A stretch of 64,000 nt of DNA from Methyloceanibacter stevinii (GTDB lineage: Bacteria; Pseudomonadota; Alphaproteobacteria; Rhizobiales; Methyloligellaceae), in NCBI RefSeq assembly GCF_001723355.1, contig NZ_LPWE01000003.1:62001-126000 (forward strand), given 5' to 3'. The translations under genes and the position numbers were made by a program. A model generated the notes under the pieces. That model was not told the origin of the DNA. It saw only the letters and a program-made list of their open reading frames with translations, and did not search any database. Shown piece by piece: positions 19,637-28,731 of this stretch (position 1 is its first letter; each line of letters begins with the position of its first letter).

Positions 19637-21109
19637 ATGGATATCGAAACCTATGTAGATGACCCGCAACGCCAGGAGCTGGTCAAAGAAGTTCGGAAGA
19701 AGATCGACGAACTTGGAATTGAGTATCTGTACCTGCAGTTCGTGTCGATCACGGGCCGCATCATGGGCAAGGGCATCCCGGCCGATCACTGGGAGAGCGT
19801 TGCGAAGAAGGGCTTCCAGCTCGTTTACGGCGCGACGGTCAACCTGTTCCTCAACAGGCATGGCGAATATTTCGGCTACGGCCCCGAGGCTGCCGAGCTC
19901 GTCGGCATCCCCGACCCGGAAACCTTCATGCAGCTGCCATGGGACAAGCGCGTCGCGCGCATGTACTGCACGCTGTTCCGGAACCGCGAGGAAAAAGAGA
20001 ATCCGGGCGGCTTCCTGACCGCGGATTGCCGCGGCAACCTTCGCCGTCTCCATCAGGACTTCCAGAAGAAGCACGACGGCCTGCAGCTCCGCGTCGGCAC
20101 CGAGCCGGAGATGATGTGGCTGAAGAAGGACGAGGACGGCAAGCCGAACGGCGGCTACTCCGAGCCCTACTGCTACCACATCGATCAGTTCGAGAGCCTT
20201 CGCCCCGTCTACATGAAGGTGATGGAGTATTCCCGCAAGATGGGTCTCGACATGATCCAGGGCGACCACGAAGACGCGCCCGGCCAGCTCGAGCTGAACT
20301 GGATGTACGACGATGTGCTGCGTAATGCGGACCGTCTGACCACCTACCGTCAGATCTGTGCGCAGGTCGCGCGCGAGTTCAACATCATCGCCTGCTTCAT
20401 GACCAAGCCCTTCATGGGTGTGTCGGCGAGTGGCTGTCACCACAACATGTCGCTGTGGCGCGGCGGTGAGGACGTGTTCCGTCGGACCGGCAACGACCCC
20501 GACGACCTGCCGGGCATGCGCGAAAACTACATGTACGTCTCGGGCGGCGACAACACGTTCATGCCCGACGGCGACGACCCGCAATTGCCTGGCAAGGCGG
20601 GGCTCGCGGCCATCGGCGGCATCGTGCATCACCTGCGCGCCCTGACCGCGGTCGGCTCCTCGACGGTGAACTCTTATCGCCGTCTCTGGGACACCGGCTT
20701 CTGGGCGCCGATCTTTGCCGACTGGGGCTTCCAGAACCGCACCACGGGCTTGCGCGTTTCGGCGCCTGGCCGGTTCGAGTACCGCTCCGTGGACTCGATG
20801 GTGAACCCTTATCTGATGGGATCCACGATCCTGGCGGCCGCCGACGACGGCATCGACAACAATCTCGATCCGGGCGAGCCCGAGGAGCGCAATATCTACG
20901 AAGCCATCGCGGCCGGAAAGGAAGTGAAGCGGCTGCCGATGAATCTCGGCGAGGCGCTCCAGGCTTTGAAGGACGACGAAGTCGTGCAGCGTGGCATGCC
21001 CGGCGAAATGTACCGTCTCTACAGCGAATACAAACGGGACGAGTGGGAGCGTTTCAACCACACCGTCACCGAATGGGATGTGGAGACCTACCTCAACTGC
21101 CTGCCATAG
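19637..21109 (+). CDS. Glutamine synthetase-family ligase, candidate gamma-glutamylmethylamide synthetase
   Basis: A 490-residue ATP-dependent glutamate-amine ligase. Catalytic blocks are 'VGTEPEMMWL', 'QGDHEDAPGQLELNW', 'GVSASGCHHNMSLW', 'NSYRRLWD' and 'FEYRSVDSMVNPYL', in the order seen in glutamine synthetases. The N-terminal domain ('IEYLYLQFVSITGRIMGKG') looks distant from the GlnA and GlnT/GmaS proteins I know, and the protein is somewhat longer. The gene order with a class II amidotransferase, a GXGXG protein and an FMN glutamate-synthase domain is that of the gamma-glutamylmethylamide/N-methylglutamate pathway. Substrate (methylamine, ammonia or another amine) cannot be settled from sequence. 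ATG 19637 has GGGAG seven bases upstream. Confidence 0.85.
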   Translation: MDIETYVDDPQRQELVKEVRKKIDELGIEYLYLQFVSITGRIMGKGIPADHWESVAKKGFQLVYGATVNLFLNRHGEYFGYGPEAAELVGIPDPETFMQLPWDKRVARMYCTLFRNREEKENPGGFLTADCRGNLRRLHQDFQKKHDGLQLRVGTEPEMMWLKKDEDGKPNGGYSEPYCYHIDQFESLRPVYMKVMEYSRKMGLDMIQGDHEDAPGQLELNWMYDDVLRNADRLTTYRQICAQVAREFNIIACFMTKPFMGVSASGCHHNMSLWRGGEDVFRRTGNDPDDLPGMRENYMYVSGGDNTFMPDGDDPQLPGKAGLAAIGGIVHHLRALTAVGSSTVNSYRRLWDTGFWAPIFADWGFQNRTTGLRVSAPGRFEYRSVDSMVNPYLMGSTILAAADDGIDNNLDPGEPEERNIYEAIAAGKEVKRLPMNLGEALQALKDDEVVQRGMPGEMYRLYSEYKRDEWERFNHTVTEWDVETYLNCLP

Positions 21110-21180
21110 CAGCTGAACAACGAGTTGAACGCGTCGCGCACTTTGCGCGGCGCGCTTGGTGAAACGGAGGAACAAAAACA

Positions 21181-22116
21181 ATGTGCGGGATTGCTGGTGT
21201 CATTCATCGCGGTAAAGCGGTGGGCGTCGGTCAAGAGATGACCGCGATGCTCCAAAGTCTGAAGCATCGTGGACCCGACTCGACTGGGTTTGCCGTTTAC
21301 GGCGTGACGAAGCCTGACGAGTACGTCATGCGCTTGAAGCTCGCCGAAGCAGAGGACTTCGAAACGGATTACAACATCCGTGACAAGATCCGCGACCGTC
21401 AGGCCTTGGTCGACAATCGGCTGGCCGAACTCGGTGCGCAGACGATCGAAGTCGAGCAGCCGACGCCTTATGCATTTCGTTATCGCCTGCGCTTTTCGGG
21501 CGACACGAAGCAACTGGCCTCGGACCTGGAGCATATCGAGGGCGGTGAAGTCCTGTCTTTCGGTAACTCCCTTGAGCTGATCAAGGATCTGGGCGACGCC
21601 ACGGTCGTGTCCCAGCAGTACGGCCTTGCCGATTTCCAGGGTACGCACGGCATCGGGCACACGCGCATGGCCACGGAATCGGATGTCGATATCCGTTCGG
21701 CGCATCCGTACTGGGCTTATCCCTACAACGACATCAGTGTCGTCCATAACGGGCAGATCACGAACTATTGGATCATGCGCCGCGAAATGGAGCGACTTGG
21801 TCATCGGTTCATGTCGAACTGCGACTCCGAACTGCTGGCGGTTTATACGGCCAACAATCTGGAGCAGGGCGCGACGCTCGAAGACTCCCTGAGGGCGTCG
21901 ATCAAGGAGATCGACGGCGTCTTCACCTACATCGTCGCCACGGACAAAGAACTGGGCATGGCCAAGGACACGATGGCCGCGAAGCCCATGGTTCTCTACG
22001 AAAGCGACGACATCGTTGCGCTCGCCTCGGAGGAAGTGGCCATCCGCGCCATCGTTCCCCGGGAAATCGATACGTCTGATCCCTATGATGAGGAGGTGCG
22101 GGTATGGCAACGCTAA
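21181..22116 (+). CDS. glxB: Class II glutamine amidotransferase, GlxB/MgsA-type subunit
   Basis: A 311-residue Ntn-hydrolase that should release the amine from a gamma-glutamyl amide. The N-terminal nucleophile is Cys2 in 'MCGIAGVIHRGK', with 'LKHRGPDSTGFAV', 'GIGHTRMATESDVD', 'HNGQITNYW' and 'NCDSELLA' downstream. It is the stand-alone counterpart of the amidotransferase domain of glutamate synthase. It has a strong GGAGGAA eight bases upstream and overlaps the next gene by 13 bases. In N-methylglutamate synthase the equivalent subunit is MgsA. Confidence 0.9.
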   Translation: MCGIAGVIHRGKAVGVGQEMTAMLQSLKHRGPDSTGFAVYGVTKPDEYVMRLKLAEAEDFETDYNIRDKIRDRQALVDNRLAELGAQTIEVEQPTPYAFRYRLRFSGDTKQLASDLEHIEGGEVLSFGNSLELIKDLGDATVVSQQYGLADFQGTHGIGHTRMATESDVDIRSAHPYWAYPYNDISVVHNGQITNYWIMRREMERLGHRFMSNCDSELLAVYTANNLEQGATLEDSLRASIKEIDGVFTYIVATDKELGMAKDTMAAKPMVLYESDDIVALASEEVAIRAIVPREIDTSDPYDEEVRVWQR

Positions 22117-22976
22117 CGCAAGCTGCGCCGTCTGAGCAGGAACGCAAGTCCCATGAAATGGGCATGCATACGGAACAGCTCACCGGTCGTTCGCAGCAGG
22201 TTTTCTTCGATATTGATCTCAACGAGGCCCATCACGGGTTCAGTCTGCCCGACGCGTTCGACGTGGACTTCAACAAGCGCGGTGAGATCGATGCGTCCAA
22301 TATGGATGCGAAGCATGTCAACGCCCGCATCCGTGAGATGATGGGCGAGGGCTACGGGACGATCGTTCTGAAGAATCCCGCTGCCAAGCATTCCTTGGCG
22401 GTCGGCATTCTCAATCGGCTCAATCTCATCATCGAAGGCTCGCTCGGCTATTTTGGCTGTGGCTTGGTCGACGGACCGAATATCCGCATCAACGGCCGCG
22501 TCGGCTGGTCCTGCGGCGAAAACATGATGAGCGGAACCATTCTCATCGAGAAGAACGCGGGTTCGCAGTTCGGTGCCGCGCTCCGCGGTGGCGACCTCGT
22601 CTGCAAAGGCGATGTCGGCTCGCGCACGGGCATCGACATGAAGGGCGGCAACATCATCGTCGGCGGCGACACAGGTTCGTTCACCGGCTTCATGATGCAG
22701 CGCGGCCGCATGGTGATCTGCGGCAATGCCGGCAAGAACCTTGGCGACTCCATGTACGACGGAACCATCTTCCTGGGTGGAGAACCGAGAAGCCTTGGCG
22801 TTGACGCGGTCTGGAGCGACATGACCGATCTCGATCGGGAGTGGCTCGAGAAAAAACTCACGAAGTACGACGTGATGCCGAAAGGCGGCATCGGATCGTT
22901 CCGCAAAATCGTCGCCGGTAAGCAGCTCTGGAACTACGACAATCTAGAGCCGACCGAGAAGAAATTGGTTCTGTAA
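22104..22976 (+). CDS. glxC: GXGXG-domain protein, GlxC/MgsB-type subunit
   Basis: A 290-residue protein equal to the C-terminal right-handed beta-helix domain of glutamate synthase. The repeats of glycine turns are clear from about residue 110 to 235 ('GYFGCGLVDGPNIRINGRVG', 'GSQFGAALRGGDLVCKGDVG', 'GNIIVGGDTGSFTG', 'MVICGNAGKNLGDSMYDG'). It has no catalytic residues and acts structurally, linking the amidotransferase and FMN subunits. Translation is coupled to glxB by the 13-base overlap, with GGAGG inside glxB as ribosome site. Confidence 0.9.
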   Translation: MATLTQAAPSEQERKSHEMGMHTEQLTGRSQQVFFDIDLNEAHHGFSLPDAFDVDFNKRGEIDASNMDAKHVNARIREMMGEGYGTIVLKNPAAKHSLAVGILNRLNLIIEGSLGYFGCGLVDGPNIRINGRVGWSCGENMMSGTILIEKNAGSQFGAALRGGDLVCKGDVGSRTGIDMKGGNIIVGGDTGSFTGFMMQRGRMVICGNAGKNLGDSMYDGTIFLGGEPRSLGVDAVWSDMTDLDREWLEKKLTKYDVMPKGGIGSFRKIVAGKQLWNYDNLEPTEKKLVL

Positions 22977-22991
22977 GGGGAGCTTGCTGAG

Positions 22992-24371
22992 ATGGCTAAG
23001 GATAAGAAGCAGAAGGCGAACGGCGCGAAAGAGCCCGCCGAACAAAGCCGGTTTCTGCTGGGTAAGAGTCAGATCTTCACACCGGAGGTCATGAACGATA
23101 TCCACGTGAAGGCAGAGTTGGGCCGCTACAGAATGCGCGGCTTCTCGCTCTTCAAGAAGATCCCGCACTGGGATGACCTCACCTTCCTGCCGGGTACGCT
23201 GACGCGTTTCGTCATCGAAGGGTATCGCGAGAAGTGCGATACCAAGACGGTGATCGGGCCGCAGGCGAAACGCCCGCTGCAGTTGGATATTCCGGTCTAC
23301 GTGACCGGCATGAGCTTTGGTGCGCTGTCCTACGAGGCGAAAATCGCGCTGGCGCGTGGTGCCACGATGGCGGGTACGGCAACGTGCTCGGGCGAAGGCG
23401 GCATGATCCCGGACGAGCGCCGCTATTCGTCGAAATGGCTCTACCAGTGCATCCAGTCGCGCTACGGCTTCAATCCGCATCATCTGCGGCTGGCCGACTG
23501 TTGCGAGTTCTTCATCGGACAAGGCTGTAAGGTCGGCCTTGGCGGCCACTTGATGGGCCAGAAGGTGACCGACCAGGTCGCCGAGATGCGCTCCTTGCCC
23601 GCCGGTATCGATCAGCGGTCGCCCGCGCGGCATCCCGATTGGCTGGGTCCGGACGATCTGGCGCTGAAGATCGAGGAAATTCGCGAAGCGACCAATTGGG
23701 AAATTCCCATTCAGCTGAAGCTCGGCGCCGCGCGTGTCTACGACGACGTGCGCATGGCCGTGAAGTGCGGTCCGGATTCCATCTATATCGACGGCATGGA
23801 AGGTTCGACGGGTGCGGGTCCGCACATCGCGACGGAAGATACGGGCGTGCCAGGTATCGCCGCGATCCGTCAGGCACGCCGGGCCATCGATGAGCTCGGC
23901 ATGCGGGGCAAGGTCAGCCTTGTCTACGCGGGCGGCATCCGCAACGGCGGCGACGTCGCCAAGGCGCTTGCACTTGGTGCGGACGCGATCGCCATCGGCC
24001 ACTCGGTCATGATGGCGCTCAACTGCAACAAGGAAATTCCGGAGTCGGATTTCGAGGCTGAGATGGGCGTGCCCGCCGGCCGCTGTTACCACTGCCACAC
24101 GGGCCGTTGCCCGGTGGGCGTGGCGACGCAAGATCCGGAGCTGCGCAAGCGGCTCGATCCGGAAGAGGCGGCGGAGCGGGTCTACAACTTCCTGCACACG
24201 CTGACCTTGGAAGCGCAGCTTCTGGCCCGTGCGTGCGGCAAGACCGACATCCACAGCCTGGAGCCGGAAGACCTTGCGGCGCTGACAATGGAAGCCTCCG
24301 CCATGGCCCAGGTGCCGCTGGCGGGAACCGACATGACCGTCGGTGTCGAGAACTATCACAAGCTGGGGTGA
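22992..24371 (+). CDS. glxD: FMN-binding glutamate synthase-like subunit, GlxD/MgsC-type
   Basis: A 459-residue FMN TIM-barrel protein. Family motifs are 'VYVTGMSFGALSYEAKIAL', 'CSGEGGMIPDER', 'YIDGMEGSTGAGPH', 'YAGGIRNGGDVAKALALGAD' and 'CYHCHTGRCPVGVATQDPEL'; the last matches the cysteine region of the glutamate synthase Fe-S site. It would transfer the released amine to 2-oxoglutarate and reduce the imine. GGGGAG lies about nine bases before the ATG. It is the third of the three co-translated subunits that together resemble N-methylglutamate synthase. Confidence 0.9.
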   Translation: MAKDKKQKANGAKEPAEQSRFLLGKSQIFTPEVMNDIHVKAELGRYRMRGFSLFKKIPHWDDLTFLPGTLTRFVIEGYREKCDTKTVIGPQAKRPLQLDIPVYVTGMSFGALSYEAKIALARGATMAGTATCSGEGGMIPDERRYSSKWLYQCIQSRYGFNPHHLRLADCCEFFIGQGCKVGLGGHLMGQKVTDQVAEMRSLPAGIDQRSPARHPDWLGPDDLALKIEEIREATNWEIPIQLKLGAARVYDDVRMAVKCGPDSIYIDGMEGSTGAGPHIATEDTGVPGIAAIRQARRAIDELGMRGKVSLVYAGGIRNGGDVAKALALGADAIAIGHSVMMALNCNKEIPESDFEAEMGVPAGRCYHCHTGRCPVGVATQDPELRKRLDPEEAAERVYNFLHTLTLEAQLLARACGKTDIHSLEPEDLAALTMEASAMAQVPLAGTDMTVGVENYHKLG

Positions 24372-24379
24372 GGAAGACG

Positions 24380-24778
24380 ATGTCCAAGAAAGATCAGAAC
24401 GACGTCGATAAGTACTTGAAGGACTCCGCCGGTCTCGACACCGAGCGCGAGAAGGTCATCGGTCAGCACATCGGCTACCGCTACGACGTGAACCTGTTGC
24501 CCGACGACGACAAGATCACGCCGTTCCTCAAAGAGTACATGGAGTTCATGGGTTGGGACGACCTCAACTGGTTGGAGGACGTCCACATGGGCTACGAGGA
24601 AGGTCAGCCCGCGATCTTCGATCGCAACATCAACGGCTGGGTCCGTATTCCGAAGTCAATGGCGCTTCCGAATAACCAGCAGGACCGGGACATGATCGCC
24701 CGCGAACTGCTGATCCGTTTCCAGACTTCGCCGAACCATCCACTTCACGACCTGAACAAGGCTTACCGCAAGTTCTAA
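24380..24778 (+). CDS. Uncharacterised 132-aa protein of the GS-Glx operon
   Basis: I do not recognise this protein. It is soluble, acidic and rich in Asp, Trp and Tyr in the middle ('FMGWDDLNWLEDVHMGYEEG'), with a C-terminal helix rich in Arg and Lys. There is no signal peptide, membrane segment or cysteine motif. The ATG is eight bases after the glxD stop with AGGAAG upstream, so it belongs to the operon. Its position suggests an accessory subunit or regulator of the synthase, or an enzyme acting on the same substrate. A strong hairpin overlaps its stop codon. Confidence 0.8.
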   Translation: MSKKDQNDVDKYLKDSAGLDTEREKVIGQHIGYRYDVNLLPDDDKITPFLKEYMEFMGWDDLNWLEDVHMGYEEGQPAIFDRNINGWVRIPKSMALPNNQQDRDMIARELLIRFQTSPNHPLHDLNKAYRKF

Positions 24779-24790
24779 CGAACTTGCGGT
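24765..24790 (+). terminator. 11-bp perfect hairpin across the stop codon of the 132-aa gene
   Basis: ACCGCAAGTTC (24765-24775) pairs exactly with GAACTTGCGGT (24780-24790) over a TAAC loop, and the TAA stop is inside that loop. There is no U tract after it, so a classical terminator is uncertain. It may set mRNA stability or reduce read-through into the permease gene. Confidence 0.5.
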
Positions 24791-24944
24791 TCGCCGCGTC
24801 GAAAGAACCAGAGTCAATCAACAGAGGAGGTGTGTCCGCAGCTACGACTTAACAATGCAAACGCAGAACGCCCGAGCACAAAAAAAACAGCGAGGGCGAC
24901 ATCAGAGCCGCCTAGTGCGGCCGATTCCTTGAGGGAGGAACAAA

Positions 24945-26552
24945 ATGTCAGATGCAACCACGGCTTCCGCTGCCGGAAGTCCGGGCACGGAGTCTACGCT
25001 TCATCGTGTGATTGGTTGGAAGGATGCATTCTGGGTCGCTAGTGGCGTCCCGGCGCTTGTGCTCTTTTCAATCGGCGGCATCGCCGCCACCGTCGGAACA
25101 CCGTCCGTTCTTGTTTGGACGCTTTCGGTTCTGTTCGGATTCATTCAGGCTTTCACCTATGCGGAAATTGCAGGCCTCTTCCCGACTAAGTCGGGTGGAG
25201 CATCGGTCTACGGTGCTGCCGCTTGGGTTCGATACAGCCGGTTGATCGCGCCGCTTTCGGTCTGGTGCAACTGGTTGGCTTGGACTCCGGTTCTGGCGAT
25301 CGGTTGCGGCATCGCGGCCGGTTACATTCTGACGGCACTGTTCCCCGCGGACTCGGCGATCCGAGCCTGGGAAATTCAGTTCCTCGACCTGTCCTTCTTC
25401 AAGGAGGGGCTCAGCCTTCGCGTCGATGCGACGTTCTTCATCGGTGCGATTCTTATGTTGATCTCGTTTGCCATTCAGCATCGGGGAATTCTGTCGACCG
25501 CCAAGGTGCAGACCATCGTGGGCGCGTCGGTCCTGATCCCGCTTCTGATCATCGGCATCGTGCCGCTGATCACCGGCGATGTGGCGATGGAAGCGTTCAA
25601 GCCGTTCGCGCCTGGCACGGACCCGGCAACGGCGGCTTGGGACAAGGCAGGCTGGACATTGTTCTTCGGCGGACTCTTCATCGCCGCCTGGTCCGCCTAT
25701 GCGTTCGAAACGGCCATCTGCTACACGAGCGAGTTTCGCGATCCGGCGACGGACACCTACAAGGCGATCCTCTATTCGGGGCTTCTGTGTATTGCCGTGT
25801 ACGTGCTGGTGCCGCTGTCGTTCCAGGGTGCGCTCGGTCTTGCCGGGGTTATCGCGCCGGGCATCGTCGATGGCTCGGGCGTTGCCCAGGCCATGGCCGG
25901 CATGGTCGGTGGCGGTGCCTTCATCACCAATCTGCTCGTGGTGATGCTGTTGCTGGCTTTGATGCTCGCCATTACGACGGCCATGGCCGGCAGCTCGCGG
26001 ACGCTCTACCAAGGCTCCGTAGACGGATGGCTTCCGCGCTACCTCAGCCGCGTTAACAAGCACGGTGCGCCGACGAGCGGCATGGGAACGGATCTCGCTT
26101 TCAATCTGATCCTGCTCCTCATGTCGGATTATCTGTTCGTGCTGGCGGTCTCGAATGTCTGCTACATCGTATTCAACTTCTTGAACCTGAACGCAGGCTG
26201 GATCCACCGGATCGACAATGCGCATGTGAAGCGCCCGTGGAAGGCGCCCACCTTCCTCATGGGCATTGGCGTGGTGCTGGCCTTCGTCAACGCGTTCCTC
26301 TTGGGCGCGGGCGCGGAGGTTTGGGGATCGGGGACCTTGGTCGCAGGTGCGATCGCCATCGGCCTCGTCATCCCGGTCTTTATTTTCCGGCACTACATCC
26401 AAGACAAGGGACAGTTTCCGCCTCAGATGTTGTCGGATTTGTCAGTAGACGGAAAGACGATCTCGCAAGCGAAGGCAGGCGCGTTGCCCTATATCGCCTT
26501 GGTGGGCGGCGTCCTGTCGGCCGGTATCGGTTACGTGATTTTCTGGACGTAG
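24945..26552 (+). CDS. APC-superfamily permease (second paralogue)
   Basis: A 535-residue transporter with about 12 membrane helices and the same TM1-TM2 signature as the permease at 255 ('IGWKDAFWVASGVPALVLF', 'FAFTYAEIAGLFP'-type). GGGAGGAA lies just upstream of the ATG. It ends 22 bases before a good terminator. It is downstream of the GS-Glx operon and upstream of an Amt-family transporter. Two paralogous permeases at the two ends of the amine island suggest uptake of related substrates, one per operon. The substrate is not known. Confidence 0.88.
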   Translation: MSDATTASAAGSPGTESTLHRVIGWKDAFWVASGVPALVLFSIGGIAATVGTPSVLVWTLSVLFGFIQAFTYAEIAGLFPTKSGGASVYGAAAWVRYSRLIAPLSVWCNWLAWTPVLAIGCGIAAGYILTALFPADSAIRAWEIQFLDLSFFKEGLSLRVDATFFIGAILMLISFAIQHRGILSTAKVQTIVGASVLIPLLIIGIVPLITGDVAMEAFKPFAPGTDPATAAWDKAGWTLFFGGLFIAAWSAYAFETAICYTSEFRDPATDTYKAILYSGLLCIAVYVLVPLSFQGALGLAGVIAPGIVDGSGVAQAMAGMVGGGAFITNLLVVMLLLALMLAITTAMAGSSRTLYQGSVDGWLPRYLSRVNKHGAPTSGMGTDLAFNLILLLMSDYLFVLAVSNVCYIVFNFLNLNAGWIHRIDNAHVKRPWKAPTFLMGIGVVLAFVNAFLLGAGAEVWGSGTLVAGAIAIGLVIPVFIFRHYIQDKGQFPPQMLSDLSVDGKTISQAKAGALPYIALVGGVLSAGIGYVIFWT

Positions 26553-26573
26553 CGCGCACCTAGACAACACGGG

Positions 26574-26597
26574 AAGGCGCCGTTGCGGCGCCTTTCT
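26574..26597 (+). terminator. Intrinsic terminator after the second APC permease
   Basis: AAGGCGCC (26574-26581) pairs with GGCGCCTT (26587-26594) over GTTGC and is followed by TCTC. It closes the operon 22 bases after the permease stop. Confidence 0.75.
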
Positions 26598-27014
26598 CAA
26601 GCGATGGCCGGGATCCTGAAATATGGGTCTCGGCCGTTTTTGATTCTGCGGCGATGAAGGGTGTCTTGCCCGCTGCGCGACCCGGGACGTGCACTTAATT
26701 TCTGGCGCAGATCGGGGCTTTTCACATCAGGAAACTAGGTGTTTTCATAGGGCCAAATTGCCCCTGGGAGCAGCGCCATGACGCGGCAATATTTCCTGTT
26801 GGTAAAAAATTTTGCACACAATTGACGGAGCCGTTGGCGGCGCTTAGCATGCCAGATTAATCGGTGTGTTCCCCAAGTATAACCTGGGGCGGGTCCGATG
26901 GATTTCGAAGGAGGTGTGCTAGCGACCAACTTACCAACATAACGTCCAATCAACATGGCAAAGGGACAGATCTAAATATAAGTCCCGCCACTGAACCCTA
27001 GGGGGGTTACAAAT
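26598..27014. other. Long leader/control region of the Amt gene
   Basis: A 417-base gap with no supportable gene. It is clearly richer in A and T than its flanks between 26700 and 27000, as expected for a promoter region. A TGG-N11-TTTTGCA stretch at 26800-26816 resembles a sigma-54 site but is one base too long. A GGGGGG run at about 27001-27006 precedes the Amt ATG and may serve as its ribosome site. Confidence 0.4.
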
Positions 27015-28366
27015 ATGGGCAATAACTTAGACGCGCTGACAACCGTCTTTACCGAGTTCTATTACTGGGTAACGGTTGTCTTCATGTTTCTTATTCACGT
27101 TGGGTTTTGCATGTACGAGGTCGGCGTCAGCCGGCGGCGGAATCATATGCATACCCTCATGAAGAACACGATGCTGATCCCGTTGGTGACCATCACGTTC
27201 TTCTTCTTCGGCTGGTGGATTTATTGGGCGTTCCCCAACGGGCCGTTCATCACCGGCGGACTCGATACGGAGACGGCGGCCGCGAATTTGCCCACCTCTC
27301 CGACGATGGCGACTGACCTTTCCGATCGAATTACCGGCGTGTTTTGGGCAGCTTTCCTCCTGTTCTCTTGGACGGCAGCCTCTATCGTTTCCGGTTCGGT
27401 GATTGAGCGTATCCGTTCCGGTGCGTTCTGGATCATCGCGGTCATGATCGGTTCCGTAACCTGGATCATCGATGCGGCCTGGGGCTGGAGCGCCAATGGC
27501 TGGATGGTCAAGCTTCTCGGCTATCACGATGCGTATGCGTCCGGCGTCATCCACGCCATTGCCGGCGGTACCGCGCTCGGCGTTCTCGTCGTACTCGGGC
27601 CGAGGCTCGGCCGCTTCCGGGCGGACGGCACGGCGCGGGACTTCGTACCGCATAATCCCTGGCTGGTGACGGTGGGTCTGTTCCTGATCTACACGGGCTT
27701 CTGGGGCTTCTATGCCGCTTGTAACGTTCCGATCATTTCGCCGGAAGGTATCGGCGGCCTGATCACCGGTGAGACGTGGACGGCGACGACCATCTATCTC
27801 ACACCGACCACGCTTGGCGCGATCACCTTCAACTTCCTGATGTCTCTGTCGGGCGGTCTGATGGTGGCTTACATCATCTCGAAAGGCGATCCGTTCTGGA
27901 CGTATTCGGGTGGCCTCGCGGGCATCATCACGGCCTCTGCGGGCAACGATTTGTACCATCCGATCCAGGCGATGTTCATCGCGGGCATCGGTACGTTCAT
28001 TGCCTACAAGATGCACTATTGGGTGGAGCGGACATTCAAGATCGATGACGCGGTCGGTGCGGTGGCCGTTCACGGCTACGCCGGCTTTGTCGGTCTTGTG
28101 ATCGCAGGGTTCATGCTCTGGGGTTACCCGTCCTCGCCCTATGAAGGCTACGCGGCGATCAATCCGCTCGGTAACACGATCGGTGCGGTCATCATGTTCT
28201 TCGTTCTCGGCTTTGTTCCCGCCTGGATCGTTGCCAAGATCCTGAACGGGATGGGGCTCCTCCGGGTGCCGCGCGAATCGAACTCATGGGTCTGGACTTC
28301 AAGACCCTGGCCGACGAAGAGCAGGCACGGGAAGACGTGCGCGAAGCCGAAAAGGCGCTCGTGTAA
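27015..28366 (+). CDS. amt: Amt-family ammonium/methylammonium transporter (C-terminus frameshifted)
   Basis: About 450 residues and 11 membrane helices after one A is restored near 28276. The site Asp in 'GYHDAYASGVIHAIAG' lies eight residues before the first pore His, and the twin His is in 'DDAVGAVAVHGYAG', as in E. coli AmtB. The Phe-gate region 'GFWGFYAACN' is also kept. After repair the tail reads REIELMGLDFKTLADEEQ and ends at 28366. There is no glnK nearby. It carries ammonium or methylammonium; its place after the amine operon suggests uptake or recapture of methylamine/ammonia. Confidence 0.92.
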
Positions 28367-28399
28367 CGGTGACGGCAAGATATAGAAAGGAAAACCACT

Positions 28400-28612
28400 A
28401 TGGGTAGCACTTGGGCAGTCGATCTTGCCAACGTAAGCGCGATCTATCCTTGGCAAGGCAGTGAACTGATCATGGTGATCGCCGGTGTCGCGGCGTGGAT
28501 CCTCTGGCACATCATCCAACTCCGTGAGGAGAAGGAAGAGTTCCAGGAGGATGTGGCTAAGTACGGCAGCAAGGAAGCCATCCGTAAGGCTCTCGACGAT
28601 CACTCGGTCTAA
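28400..28612 (+). CDS. Small single-pass membrane protein paired with Amt
   Basis: A 70-residue protein: a short N-terminus, one membrane helix ('SELIMVIAGVAAWILWHII'), and a charged cytoplasmic helix 'QLREEKEEFQEDVAKYG'. AAAGGA lies seven to eight bases before the ATG. It starts 33 bases after the repaired Amt stop, with the terminator after it, so the two are co-transcribed. I do not know a named family. The layout suggests an accessory subunit or regulator that binds Amt from the membrane. Confidence 0.75.
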   Translation: MGSTWAVDLANVSAIYPWQGSELIMVIAGVAAWILWHIIQLREEKEEFQEDVAKYGSKEAIRKALDDHSV

Positions 28613-28639
28613 GCCCTCACTTAGACCGCCAGCAGAGGG

Positions 28640-28668
28640 GGGCGCCCGCCGTTTGCGGGCGCCCTTCT
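28640..28668 (+). terminator. Intrinsic terminator after amt and the small membrane gene
   Basis: GGGCGCCCGC (28640-28649) pairs perfectly with GCGGGCGCCC (28655-28664) over CGTTT, followed by TTCT. It marks the end of the amt transcript and of the amine island. Confidence 0.8.
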
Positions 28669-28731
28669 ACGTTCACGGTTCGGTTGGGTGAGAGAGAGTG
28701 TCGGGCCGGCGCCGGCTTCCGCGCCGCGCGT

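Noticed and set aside
26800-26816. Sigma-54-like TGG-N-TTTTGCA before amt
   Set aside because: There are 11 bases between GG and GC, not 10. The spacer lies in an A6T4 run where a base-call gain is possible, but I cannot assume it.
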